A DNA stretch of 64,000 nt, taken from NCBI GenBank assembly GCA_001464955.1, contig LNEM01000025.1, positions 62,001-126,000 on the forward strand, given 5' to 3'. The notes under the pieces were generated by a model, which was not told where the DNA came from, ran no database searches, and worked only from the letters and a program-made list of their open reading frames with translations. The DNA comes from Rhizobiales bacterium Ga0077537. Lineage in GTDB: Bacteria; Pseudomonadota; Alphaproteobacteria; Rhizobiales; Hyphomicrobiaceae. A program made the position numbers and the translations under genes. Position 1 is the stretch's first letter; the number at the start of each line of letters is the position of its first letter. Positions 37,516 through 46,097 of the stretch are shown one piece after another.

Positions 37516-38043
37516 TCAGAATTCGATGTGGCGCAGGAAGCTGCCGAGCTGGCGCTCCCAGAGCGACACCGTCTCGCGGAAATGCTCGACCGAGATGCCG
37601 CTGAACATCAGGATGTCCATGCGGAGCGCGATGTTCTGGTCCGCACGCCGGACGGCGTAGGCGTAGCGCTTCGAGCGTCCCCAGGCGTGGAGGTTCTCGT
37701 CGCCCGTCTTGTTGTTCGGGCGGAAAGCCGAGTCGAACGAGATCGACGAGCAGTTCCGGCCCTGCTCGCAGCCGTAGAAGTAGATTGAGACGCGAGCACC
37801 CTGCGAGCGGGTGGTGATCAGCGGGTCGCCCTGATCGTCGGTGGACACCTGGACCGCATAGCCCTCGCCACGCAGGAAATCGGCGATCTGGTTGGCGTCC
37901 GCACCGATCGATGTGCCGGGCCGCTGGGTCGGCAACGGCGTGCTGGCGGCCGAAAGGCCGATGCCCTGGGCGTTGGCGGACGAAGCCGGCGCGAATGCGG
38001 CGGCCAGAACGATGCCGAGAGCGGCGAAGGTCGGGATGCGCAT
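37516..38043 (-). CDS. Secreted YbjN-domain protein
   Basis: 175 aa with a clean signal peptide (MRIPTFAALGIVLAAAFAPASSANA, cleavage before QG). The mature part matches YbjN-type domains: IGADANQIADFLRGEGYAVQV, GDPLITTRSQGARVSIYFYGC and NQNIALRMDILMFSGISVEHFRETVSLWERQL-like helices. Two cysteines (GCEQGRNCSS) could form a disulphide. YbjN proteins are structurally related to type III chaperones; the function of exported forms is unknown. Confidence 0.82.
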   Translation of the reverse strand: MRIPTFAALGIVLAAAFAPASSANAQGIGLSAASTPLPTQRPGTSIGADANQIADFLRGEGYAVQVSTDDQGDPLITTRSQGARVSIYFYGCEQGRNCSSISFDSAFRPNNKTGDENLHAWGRSKRYAYAVRRADQNIALRMDILMFSGISVEHFRETVSLWERQLGSFLRHIEF

Positions 38044-38133
38044 GGGATGTCTCCTAACGAGTGGCAGCTTGCAGGATGTGAGCCGTGTCGGCTCGGGATG
38101 GGCTTGAAAATATACATCGTTCAGAATTTGGCA

Positions 38134-38151
38134 ATACGAAACATATCGTAT
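38134..38151. promoter_or_regulatory. Perfect inverted repeat, possible operator
   Basis: ATACGA (38134-38139), six bases, TCGTAT (38146-38151). It sits in an AT-rich patch between the divergent YbjN and small secreted-protein genes. The symmetry suits a dimeric regulator; no regulator gene is adjacent. Confidence 0.5.
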
Positions 38152-38300
38152 CGAATAAAGACTTTGTGATCGTGCCGGGCCCGCCAGGCAATCGTCATCG
38201 ACCAGCAGGCTGCGCCTGGGCTGAAACCTTGGCGCGTGTCGAAACGTACCTGCTGACGGACCCGCTCCGGGCCGAACGAGGAACGATCAAGAGACGAGCC

Positions 38301-38666
38301 ATGATGACCCGAACGATCACTGCGACCTTGATGGTGACGGTGGCCCTGTCCCCGGCTGCGGCAACCGAGGACTATGCCAGCTGGCCGGTACTCGAGAGCA
38401 CGTTCCCCTCGACCGGCGGAGGCGGCATCACGATCAAGGGCTATGATCCCGTGATCACCGGCGGCAAATGCCTGACGACGTTCATGGCCGTCGAGCCGGG
38501 CGACAATCCCAAGGTCTACCCGAACGTCATCGAGTTCGAGGCCGTCCCGGTGAGCGGTGGCACGCTTTGTACGAACGGCAAGTGGCGCGCCTTCGATGGC
38601 GGCGCGACAGGTACGACGCCGTTCCGCATGGTGTTCAGGGACGGCGTCTTCCGCCGCAGTCCATGA
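38301..38666 (+). CDS. Small secreted protein of unknown function
   Basis: 121 aa. Signal peptide MMTRTITATLMVTVALSPAAA-TE. The mature region is Gly/Thr-rich with a cysteine pair (GGKCLTTF, GGTLCTNG) that may form a disulphide, and no recognised domain (FPSTGGGGITIKGYDPVITG, GTTPFRMVFRDG). Start at 38301; a second Met follows directly. Divergent from the YbjN gene, with a palindrome in between. Confidence 0.72.
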   Translation: MMTRTITATLMVTVALSPAAATEDYASWPVLESTFPSTGGGGITIKGYDPVITGGKCLTTFMAVEPGDNPKVYPNVIEFEAVPVSGGTLCTNGKWRAFDGGATGTTPFRMVFRDGVFRRSP

Positions 38667-38772
38667 GGGTGGGCAGAGGCGGGAAGGGACCGTCCTCCGA
38701 AAGGGGATTGCCCCGGGCGCACGCAATGGCATGATCGGCGCGAGCCAACCCGTAAGAGCGGAAACCCCTGCC

Positions 38773-39957
38773 ATGCCCTTCGAGCCCGCCAGCGACATCC
38801 TGTCCGACTACACCGTCCTCGACCTGACGCGGGTCCGCTCGGGGCCGACCTGCATCCGCCAGCTCGCCGACTGGGGCGCCAACGTCATCAAGATCGAGGA
38901 CCCGGAAAGCGACAAGGTCGGGCTCGGCGGTCCGCGGTCCGGCTCCGATTTCCAGAACCTTCATCGCAACAAGCGCTCGATCACGCTCAACCTGAAGTCG
39001 CCGGAGGGGCGCGAGGTGTTCATGGCGCTCGCCGCCCGCGCCGACGTCATCGTCGAGAACTATCGGCCGGACGTGAAGGCGCGTCTCGGCATCGACTACG
39101 CCGCCGTCTCGAAGATCAACCCGCGCATCGTCTATGCCTCGATCTCGGGCTTCGGCCAGGACGGCCCGCTGAGCAAGCGCCCCGGCTTCGACCAGATCGC
39201 GCAAGGCATGGGCGGCCTGATGTCCATCACCGGCGAGCCCGGCAAGGGCCCGATGCGCGTCGGCATCCCGATCGCGGATCTGACGGCCGGCATCTTCTGC
39301 AGCCAGGGCATCCTGCTCGCGCTGATGGAGCGGCAGAAATCGGGGAAGGGACAGTGGGTCCAGACGTCGCTGCTGCAGGCCCAGGTCTTCATGCTCGACT
39401 TCCAGGCGACGCGCTGGCTGATGGACCAGGAAGTACCCCCGCAGGCCGGCAATGATCACCCGACATCGATCCCGACGGGCGTCTTCAAGACCTCCGACGG
39501 CTTCATCAACATCGCCGTCGCCGGCCAGAAGATGTGGGAGAAGTTCGCGTCGCTCTTCAAGGACAAGGGCTTCGATGATCCCATGTTCAAGGACGGCAAG
39601 GGCCGCTCCGCCAACCGCAAGCAGCTGAACGCCCTGATCGAGAGCCACACGTCGAAGAACACGTCCGCCTACTGGATCGAGATGCTCAACGCCAACGGCT
39701 GCCCGGCGGGCGAGATCAACACCATCGATCAGGTCTTCGCCCTCGAGCAGGTCCGCCATCTGGGGCTCGCCCAGCCGATGGTCAGCCAGGAACGTGGGGC
39801 GACCGAGGTCCTCGGCCAGCCGATCCTGATGAGCCGGTCAAAGGCGACCGTGAAGCGCCCGCCGCCGACACTCGGGCAGCAGACGGACGAGGTCCTCGCC
39901 GAGATCGGCTACGAGCCCGACGCCATCGCCAAATTGCGCAAGGACGGCGCGGTCTGA
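38773..39957 (+). CDS. CaiB/BaiF family III CoA-transferase (second copy)
   Basis: 394 aa from ATG 38773. Family blocks: YTVLDLTRVRSGPTCIRQLADWGANVIKIEDP, HRNKRSITLNLKSPEGRE, DVIVENYRPDVKARLGIDY, VYASISGFGQDGP, and catalytic Asp in VGIPIADLTAGIFCSQGI, the Frc Asp169 equivalent. NGCPAGEINTIDQVFA marks the small domain. Substrate unknown. It converges with a methyltransferase gene seven bases away. Confidence 0.93.
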   Translation: MPFEPASDILSDYTVLDLTRVRSGPTCIRQLADWGANVIKIEDPESDKVGLGGPRSGSDFQNLHRNKRSITLNLKSPEGREVFMALAARADVIVENYRPDVKARLGIDYAAVSKINPRIVYASISGFGQDGPLSKRPGFDQIAQGMGGLMSITGEPGKGPMRVGIPIADLTAGIFCSQGILLALMERQKSGKGQWVQTSLLQAQVFMLDFQATRWLMDQEVPPQAGNDHPTSIPTGVFKTSDGFINIAVAGQKMWEKFASLFKDKGFDDPMFKDGKGRSANRKQLNALIESHTSKNTSAYWIEMLNANGCPAGEINTIDQVFALEQVRHLGLAQPMVSQERGATEVLGQPILMSRSKATVKRPPPTLGQQTDEVLAEIGYEPDAIAKLRKDGAV

Positions 39958-39964
39958 GGAGCGG

Positions 39965-40528
39965 TCAGCGGGCCGGGGCGCCGTCGCGCACCCACGGGTG
40001 CGCCGGCCCGGCAGCGCAGATCCGCTGCACGACCCGGTCGGGCGCGTGCAGCCTGACGTGCTCGAACGCGAGCGGCACCAGCCGGCCGGCGACGGCGTCC
40101 AGCAACTCGCCGGGTTTCAGGAGGAAGTCCGGGTTCGACGGGCGTCCGTAGGCGGCGTTGCCTTCCGCGAAGGTCTCGTAGATCAGGAGGCCGGTCGGCG
40201 CGACGAGCCCGACGAGGATCGGCAGGAGCGGCCGCCAGAGATAGTTGGTGACCACGACGGCGTCGAACGGGCCGGCGATCGATTGAGGCCAGCCGTCGCG
40301 CTCGAGATCCGCCGCAACGAGTGTCGCCCGCCGATCGAGGCCGAGCGCAGCGGCCCGCGTGATGTCGCGGTCGACCCCGGTTGCGAAGAGCCCCCCGTTC
40401 ACGGCGGCGTCGAGATGCCGGCCGCTGCCGCAGGCGACATCCAGCATCGTCCCGCCCGCCTTCACGCCAGGGAGGAAGCGAGCCACCCAAGGGGACGTCA
40501 CCGGCATGGATGAACGCTGGTCATTCAT
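39965..40528 (-). CDS. Class I SAM-dependent methyltransferase
   Basis: 187 aa from ATG 40528 (MNDQRSSMPV) with GGGGGA upstream; a longer frame to 40690 would overlap the divergent dapF start. SAM motif I is GGTMLDVACGSGRHLDAAV, with ATGVDRD as the acidic end of beta-2, LVAADLERDGWP as motif II and FDAVVVTNYLWRPLL as the post-motif. It resembles TehB-like small methyltransferases; substrate unknown. Confidence 0.85.
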   Translation of the reverse strand: MNDQRSSMPVTSPWVARFLPGVKAGGTMLDVACGSGRHLDAAVNGGLFATGVDRDITRAAALGLDRRATLVAADLERDGWPQSIAGPFDAVVVTNYLWRPLLPILVGLVAPTGLLIYETFAEGNAAYGRPSNPDFLLKPGELLDAVAGRLVPLAFEHVRLHAPDRVVQRICAAGPAHPWVRDGAPAR

Positions 40529-40583
40529 TCGTGTCCCCCGCACGAGAATTGTCATGGACGACCGAGAGGCCATATAAGGACGC

Positions 40584-41483
40584 ATGTCACAACCATTCGC
40601 AATCGCGGGCGGGGATTCGGCCGTGCCGATCGACCTCGTCAAGATGAACGGCCTCGGCAACGAGATCGTCGTCGTCGACCTGCGCGGCACCCGTCGCCAG
40701 TTGTCGGCCGACGAGGTGCGCCGCGTCGCGGCACTGCCCGAGTGGCGCTTCGACCAGATGATGGTGCTGCACGATCCGCGTCACGCCGGCACCGAGGCCT
40801 TCATTCGCATCTACAATACGGACGGCTCCGAGGCGGGGGCGTGCGGCAATGGCATGCGATGCGTCGGCTGGTATGTGGCGGAGCGGACAGCCCGCCACGA
40901 GCAGCATTTCGAGACAGCGGCGGGACGTCTCGATGTGACCGTGGCGAGCGCCGATCGCATTACGGTGGACATGGGCATGCCGCGCTTCAAGTGGGACGAG
41001 ATCCCGCTGTCCGAGCCGTTCCACAACACACGCCGCATCGAACTGCAGGTCGGGCCCATCGACGCCCCCGTGCTCCATTCCCCGTCGGTCGTCAGCATGG
41101 GCAACCCGCACGCCATCTTCTGGGTCGAGGACGTCGACGCCCACGACCTCGCACGCCACGGCTCGCTCCTCGAGTACCACCCGCTGTTTCCCGAGCGCGC
41201 CAATATCTCTCTGGCGCAGGTCGTCAGCCGCACCCTCATTCGTCTGAGGACTTGGGAGCGTGGCGCGGGCCTGACGCGCGCCTGCGGCTCGGCGGCGTGT
41301 GCGGCAGCCGTAGCCGCCATGCGTCTCGATCTCACCGACCGCAAGGTGACGGTGATGGTCCCCGGTGGCCCTCTCGAGATCGAATGGCGCCCCGACGGGC
41401 ACGTGACCATGACGGGTCCGGCTGAGTTCGAGCGCCAGGGCCGCGTGAACCTTGCCGGTGCGACCGGTCCGGCCGGCGGGTGA
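40584..41483 (+). CDS. dapF: Diaminopimelate epimerase
   Basis: 299 aa. Interconverts LL- and meso-diaminopimelate without cofactor for lysine and peptidoglycan synthesis. Catalytic cysteines Cys87 ([11 protein letters not shown]) and Cys234 (TRACGSAAC) are both present. [38 protein letters not shown] and [16 protein letters not shown] are family blocks. It ends seven bases before the methylthiotransferase gene; dapF, that gene and ftsY run in one tight operon, a familiar order in Hyphomicrobiales. Confidence 0.97.
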   Translation: MSQPFAIAGGDSAVPIDLVKMNGLGNEIVVVDLRGTRRQLSADEVRRVAALPEWRFDQMMVLHDPRHAGTEAFIRIYNTDGSEAGACGNGMRCVGWYVAERTARHEQHFETAAGRLDVTVASADRITVDMGMPRFKWDEIPLSEPFHNTRRIELQVGPIDAPVLHSPSVVSMGNPHAIFWVEDVDAHDLARHGSLLEYHPLFPERANISLAQVVSRTLIRLRTWERGAGLTRACGSAACAAAVAAMRLDLTDRKVTVMVPGGPLEIEWRPDGHVTMTGPAEFERQGRVNLAGATGPAGG

Positions 41484-41490
41484 GGCTCAG

Positions 41491-42744
41491 ATGACAGTGC
41501 CGAAAGTGATCACGCTGGGCTGCCGGCTCAACAGCTACGAGTCCGAGGTGATGGTGCGCGAAGCCACGAACGCCGGCCTCGGCGCGTCTGTGATCGTCAA
41601 TACCTGCGCCGTGACGGCCGAGGCGGTGCGCCAGGCGCGTCAGGCGATCCGCCGGGCCCGTCGCGAGAACCCGGACGCCCGCATCATCGTCACCGGCTGC
41701 GCCGCCCAGATTGAGCCGGAGACCTTCGCGGCCATGCCCGAGGTGGACCACGTCGTCGGCAACGGCGACAAGACGCGCGCCGAGACCTGGGCCGGCCTTG
41801 CATCGGGCGATTTCGAGCGCATCGTCGTCAATGACATCATGTCGGTCCGCGAGACGGCAGGCCATCTGCTCGACGGCTTCGGCACGCGCGCCCGCGCCTA
41901 TGTGCAGGTCCAGAACGGCTGCGATCACCGCTGCACGTTCTGCATCATTCCGTTTGGACGCGGCCCCTCCCGCTCGGTCCCGGCCGGATCTGTCGTCGCC
42001 GACATCCGCCGCCTGGTCGAGCGCGGTTACGGCGAGGTCGTGCTGACCGGCGTTGATATCACCTCGTGGGGCGGCGATCTGCCCGGAGAGCCCTCGCTCG
42101 GCCGCCTCGTGCGCCAGATCCTGCGCCACGTCCCCGAGCTGAAGCGCCTGCGTCTCTCGTCGATCGATCAGGTCGAGGCCGATGCCGACCTGATGGCGGC
42201 GCTGGCCGAGGAGGAGCGGCTGATGCCGCATCTGCACCTGTCGCTGCAGGCCGGCGACGACATGATCCTGAAGCGCATGCGCCGGCGTCATCTGCGCGAC
42301 GACGCCATCCGCTTCTGCCGTGAGGCGCGCCGGCTGCGCCCCGACATCGCCTTCGGCGCTGATCTGATCGCCGGCTTTCCGACCGAATCGGACGCCATGT
42401 TCGAGCGCACCCTGGATATCGTCGACGACTGCGGCCTCGCCTACCTGCATGTCTTCCCCTATTCACCCCGCAAGGGAACTCCGGCCGCGCGCATGCCGCA
42501 GGTGCCGCATGCGGCGATCAAGGAGCGTGCCGGCCGCCTGCGCGAGAAAGGAACGGCCGCTTTGGCGCGACACCTCACCCATCAGGTCGGACGTGTCGTG
42601 GACGTCCTGATGGAGCGCGACGGCTCCGGCCGCGCGCCCGACTTCAGCGAGGTCTCGGTCGAGGCGATCGCAGCCGGCGAGATGGCACGTGTCGAGGTCG
42701 CGGCACACGATGGCCGGCGTCTGATCGCAAGGAGAGCGGCGTGA
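41491..42744 (+). CDS. mtaB: Radical-SAM tRNA methylthiotransferase (MtaB/MiaB family)
   Basis: 417 aa, ATG 41491. The N-terminal UPF0004 domain carries its iron-sulphur cysteines Cys11, Cys39 and Cys70. The radical-SAM cluster is Cys144, Cys148, Cys151 (QNGCDHRCTFCIIPFGRG). LTGVDITSWG, HLHLSLQAGDDMILKRMRR, FGADLIAGFPTE and VFPYSPRKGTPAARMP are diagnostic of the MtaB subgroup, which adds a methylthio group to t6A37 of tRNA. The C-terminal TRAM-like domain is degenerate. Its last codons overlap the GTG start of ftsY. Confidence 0.92.
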   Translation: MTVPKVITLGCRLNSYESEVMVREATNAGLGASVIVNTCAVTAEAVRQARQAIRRARRENPDARIIVTGCAAQIEPETFAAMPEVDHVVGNGDKTRAETWAGLASGDFERIVVNDIMSVRETAGHLLDGFGTRARAYVQVQNGCDHRCTFCIIPFGRGPSRSVPAGSVVADIRRLVERGYGEVVLTGVDITSWGGDLPGEPSLGRLVRQILRHVPELKRLRLSSIDQVEADADLMAALAEEERLMPHLHLSLQAGDDMILKRMRRRHLRDDAIRFCREARRLRPDIAFGADLIAGFPTESDAMFERTLDIVDDCGLAYLHVFPYSPRKGTPAARMPQVPHAAIKERAGRLREKGTAALARHLTHQVGRVVDVLMERDGSGRAPDFSEVSVEAIAAGEMARVEVAAHDGRRLIARRAA

Positions 42745-43898
42745 ACGAGCCTCGCGAGAAGAAGCGTGGCCTGTTCGGTCGCCTGTTCGGCGGCCGACCG
42801 GCCGAGGAGCCGGCAGCGCCACCGAAGCCAGAGCCCCATGAGGAGCCATCAGTCCCGAGCGGCGAGGCGGTCACGGCCGAAGCACCACCGATTGTCGAGG
42901 TGCTGACCCCGGTTGAGACCGTCGCGCCCGCCGCGCTCACCCCGCCTGAGCCGCCGACCACGGCAGCGCCGGCCGAGGCCCCGAAGCAGACGTGGTTCCA
43001 GCGGCTGCGTTCTGGTCTCGCCAAGACGTCTTCGAAGTTGTCCGACGGCATCACCTCGCTGTTCACCAAGCGAAAGCTGGATGGCGCGACGCTCGAGGAT
43101 CTCGAGGACCTGCTCATCCAGGCCGACCTCGGCGTCGAGACGGCGACGGCCATCACCTCCGCCATCGCCAAGGGCCGCTTCGAGAAGGGCATCACCGCCG
43201 ACGAGGTGAAGGCGATCCTTGCCGCGGAGGTGGAGAAGGTGCTCGCGCCCGTGGCCAGGCCGCTCGATGTCCGATCGGGCCGCAAGCCCCACGTCGTGCT
43301 CGTCGTCGGCGTCAACGGCACCGGCAAGACGACCACCATCGGCAAGCTGTCGGAGCGGTTCCGGCGCGAAGGCCTGTCGGTGATGCTGGCGGCTGGCGAT
43401 ACATTTCGGGCAGCCGCCATCGATCAGCTCAAGATCTGGGGCCAGCGCACCGGCGTCCCGGTCCTGGCCCGTGAGGTGGGCGCCGACGCGTCGGGTCTCG
43501 CGTTCGATGCGGTGAAAGCCGCGAAGGACCAGCAGATCGACGTGCTGATGATCGATACCGCCGGACGTCTTCAGAACAAGCAGGCGCTCATGGACGAACT
43601 CGAGAAGGTGATCCGGGTGATCCGCAAGCAGGACCCGACGGCGCCGCACGACTGCCTGCTGGTGCTCGACGCGACGACCGGCCAGAACGCGCTCTCTCAG
43701 GTCGAGGTGTTCCGCGAGAAGGCCGGCGTGACCGGCCTCGTGATGACCAAGCTCGACGGCACGGCGCGCGGCGGTATTCTGGTGGCGATTGCCGCCCGGC
43801 ACCGCATCCCGATCCATGCCATCGGCGTCGGCGAGGGCGTGGACGACCTGCAACCTTTCGACCCGCGTGAATTCTCGAAGGCCATCGCCGCAAGTTGA
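42741..43898 (+). CDS. ftsY: Signal recognition particle receptor FtsY
   Basis: 385 aa from GTG 42741 (GTGA overlap with the methylthiotransferase stop). The acidic, Pro-rich A domain (about 1-85) is short. The NG domain follows: N helices, then G1 VNGTGKTTTIGKL (about 191-203), DTFRAAAIDQL, DVLMIDTAGRLQNK, and TKLDGTARGG. GTPase that docks ribosome-SRP complexes to the translocon. Third gene of the dapF operon. Confidence 0.96.
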   Translation: MNEPREKKRGLFGRLFGGRPAEEPAAPPKPEPHEEPSVPSGEAVTAEAPPIVEVLTPVETVAPAALTPPEPPTTAAPAEAPKQTWFQRLRSGLAKTSSKLSDGITSLFTKRKLDGATLEDLEDLLIQADLGVETATAITSAIAKGRFEKGITADEVKAILAAEVEKVLAPVARPLDVRSGRKPHVVLVVGVNGTGKTTTIGKLSERFRREGLSVMLAAGDTFRAAAIDQLKIWGQRTGVPVLAREVGADASGLAFDAVKAAKDQQIDVLMIDTAGRLQNKQALMDELEKVIRVIRKQDPTAPHDCLLVLDATTGQNALSQVEVFREKAGVTGLVMTKLDGTARGGILVAIAARHRIPIHAIGVGEGVDDLQPFDPREFSKAIAAS

Positions 43899-43969
43899 CC
43901 GGGCTCGGTTGTTTCCATGATTTCGTGATACTCCATGCATCGACACGGCCAGGAGCTGGAAAGTAGCCA

Positions 43970-44611
43970 ATGAAGAGCGCTCGCAGTTGGTACCCGTTTA
44001 CGCCCGAGCAGACGCTCAACATCGCCAGTGAGATTGGCCCGCTCGTCACGATGTTCGTGGTCAATTTCGTTTGGGGTGTCGAGGCAGGCGTCTGGTCGCT
44101 CGTCGCAACCACCCTTCTGGCGCTGGTTGCGTCGTTGGTCGTGCTCAAGCGCCCGCCGATCATGCCGTTCATTGCCGGCGCCGTGACCATCGCCTTCGGA
44201 GCGCTGACGCTCTACACGGGCGACGCGATGTGGGTACAAATCAAGGTCACGATCTTCAACGCGCTGGTCGCAGCGCTGTTCTTTGTCGGCCTGATGCAGC
44301 GGAAGTACTTCTTCGAGTTCGTCTTTGGAAAGACGTTTCACTACACCGAGGAGGGCTGGCGCATCCTCACGCGCAATGCGGCCATCTTCTTCCTGGTGAC
44401 TGCGGTTGCCAATGAGGCCGTCCGGCTCGGGTTCCAGAGCGCGGAGATTCCGTGCCCGCAGTCGTGGGCCTGGCTGATGCGCAAGCCGATTCTGACGGGT
44501 CTCGATATCTGGATGATGTTCAAACTGTTCGTCGTGATGCCCCTGACGACTCTCTATTTCGTATGGCAGGTCCACCTGCTCCAGCGCTATCGCATTCCCG
44601 ATCGGCGCTGA
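43970..44611 (+). CDS. YciB/IspZ-type septation protein A (first paralogue)
   Basis: 213 aa, about five to six membrane helices (IGPLVTMFVVNFVWGVEAGVWSLVATTLL onward). Family blocks: PPIMPFIAGAVTIAFGALTLYTGD, MWVQIKVTIFNALVAALFFVGLM, and EEGWRILTRNAAIFFLVTAVANEAVRL. YciB proteins help division and envelope integrity in E. coli and Shigella. The loop EIPCPQSWAWLMRKPILTG is longer than in the next gene. It is 71 bases past ftsY, a usual place for this family. Confidence 0.88.
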   Translation: MKSARSWYPFTPEQTLNIASEIGPLVTMFVVNFVWGVEAGVWSLVATTLLALVASLVVLKRPPIMPFIAGAVTIAFGALTLYTGDAMWVQIKVTIFNALVAALFFVGLMQRKYFFEFVFGKTFHYTEEGWRILTRNAAIFFLVTAVANEAVRLGFQSAEIPCPQSWAWLMRKPILTGLDIWMMFKLFVVMPLTTLYFVWQVHLLQRYRIPDRR

Positions 44612-44667
44612 ACGTCGCGGCGGGGGCAGTGCCTGTCCCGTCCGCGTGTTGAAGGAGACGGCCAGAC

Positions 44668-45276
44668 ATGCCTCCAGAGCACGACGAGGCGACCGCCGAG
44701 CACGTCGACGGCAAGCAGATCCTGAAGCTCGCGCTGGACCTGGGTCCGCTTCTGATCTTCTTCGCCGCCTATCTGTTTGCCGGCATCTACTGGGCGACGG
44801 GCACGCTCATGGTCGGGATGCTCGTGGCGGTCGCGCTGTCTTGGGCCGTACTCGGTCATGTCTCCCCGACCATGCTGGCGACGACGGTGCTCGCCGAAGG
44901 TTTCGGCGCCATGACGCTCTGGCTCCACGATCCGAGCTTCATCAAGATGAAGCCGACCATCGTGAACCTCATCTTTGCGGCCGTGCTCGCCGTCGGCCTC
45001 GCGCTCGGTAAATCACCCCTGAAGTTGCTGCTCGGCGAAGCCTTGCGCATGACCGACGAAGGCTGGCGCCGTCTGACGCTGCGCTGGGTGATGTTCTTCG
45101 TTGCCCTCGCCGGCATCAACGAGGTTGTCTGGCGCATGTTCTCCGAGACGGCCTGGGCGACCTTCAAGGTCTTCGGCATGGTGCCGTTGACGATCGCGTT
45201 CTTCGCCCTGCAATGGCCGCTCATCAAGAGCCACGCACTCCCTTCGATCGACGAATCAAACAAATCAGCAAAATAG
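44668..45276 (+). CDS. YciB/IspZ-type septation protein A (second paralogue)
   Basis: 202 aa, about five membrane helices. Shares with its neighbour the pattern LDLGPLLIFFAAYLFAGIYWATGTLMVG, then TMLATTVLAEGFGAMTLWLHDPSFIKMKPTIVN and DEGWRRLTLRWVMFFVALAGINEVVWR. This copy is closer to the usual YciB. Start at 44668 after GAAGGAGA. Two divergent copies in tandem suggest an old duplication with specialised roles. Confidence 0.88.
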   Translation: MPPEHDEATAEHVDGKQILKLALDLGPLLIFFAAYLFAGIYWATGTLMVGMLVAVALSWAVLGHVSPTMLATTVLAEGFGAMTLWLHDPSFIKMKPTIVNLIFAAVLAVGLALGKSPLKLLLGEALRMTDEGWRRLTLRWVMFFVALAGINEVVWRMFSETAWATFKVFGMVPLTIAFFALQWPLIKSHALPSIDESNKSAK

Positions 45277-45283
45277 CGCGAAA

Positions 45284-45367
45284 ACAACTGTGCCGCGCAT
45301 CGGGTCACGCGGTAACAGGATATTAGTTGATGAGGTAAAATTCGCTTTGAATTGCCCCGTCAGTTGT
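45284..45367. promoter_or_regulatory. AT-rich leader of the MarR gene with a spaced inverted repeat
   Basis: ACAACTG (45284-45290) and CAGTTGT (45361-45367) are exact inverse copies 70 bases apart in an AT-rich stretch before the MarR gene. A weak TTGAAT ... TATCTT pair (near 45348-45374) could be a promoter. The repeat may be a looping operator or chance. Confidence 0.3.
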
Positions 45368-45445
45368 TATCTTTTCATAAGCAGCGCGTGAAGTTGCCTC
45401 TGTTGTGGTCGGTTCGCGTGCAAACCCGCCGACCAGGATGCGAGT

Positions 45446-45943
45446 GTGCACATGAAATCACACAAAAAATTAGACGAGGCGATGCAATCCAGCACACCCG
45501 GGCGATTCGATCGGTCTTCGCTCCACCTTCTGCATCGGGCCGGCCAGCGGGCGGGCGAAGTCTTCGCGCGTGAGATGGGTTCCGATCTCACTCCGCGCCA
45601 GTATGCAGTCCTGGCGTCGGTCGCAAAGAGCGAGGGCTTGAGCCAGACCGACCTCGTCGCCGAGACCGGGATCGACCGCTCCACACTGGCCGATGTGGTG
45701 CGCCGGATGCTGAAGAAGGGCCTTATCCAGCGCCGACGCACGAAGCACGATGCCCGGGCCTATGCCGTCCGGCTGACCGAGGAGGGGCGACGGATACTCG
45801 CGGAGAGTGAGCCCCTCGTCCGCGAAATCGATCAGCGGATTCTGGAGGTTCTTCCCCCGGCCGAGCGACTTCAGTTCCTCGACGATCTGTCGGCGATCAT
45901 CAACGCCACCGATGTGGCGCTGAAAGAGGTCTCGGAGGATTAG
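45446..45943 (+). CDS. MarR-family transcriptional regulator
   Basis: 165 aa from GTG 45446, eight bases after AGGA; ATG 45452 is two codons in. Winged helix-turn-helix: LTPRQYAVLASVAKSEGLSQTDLVAETGIDRSTLADVVRRMLKKGLIQRRR, then the wing HDARAYAVRLTEEGRRIL and dimer helices. Represses drug, stress or catabolic genes and usually itself, released by small phenolic ligands. No obvious local target besides its own AT-rich leader. Confidence 0.92.
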   Translation: MHMKSHKKLDEAMQSSTPGRFDRSSLHLLHRAGQRAGEVFAREMGSDLTPRQYAVLASVAKSEGLSQTDLVAETGIDRSTLADVVRRMLKKGLIQRRRTKHDARAYAVRLTEEGRRILAESEPLVREIDQRILEVLPPAERLQFLDDLSAIINATDVALKEVSED

Positions 45944-46097
45944 ACCCGGTCCGTTTGGCGGCACGGGCCCGCTGGCGGCGCGCCCACGATCACGCGGAGC
46001 GCGGCCGACCGGAATCGAAGCAGCAACGTTTTGGTAAGCATGTCGCGCTCATTCTGCGGGTTGCGACTGCGTTGTCCGTGCTGCATCGGAGAGTACC

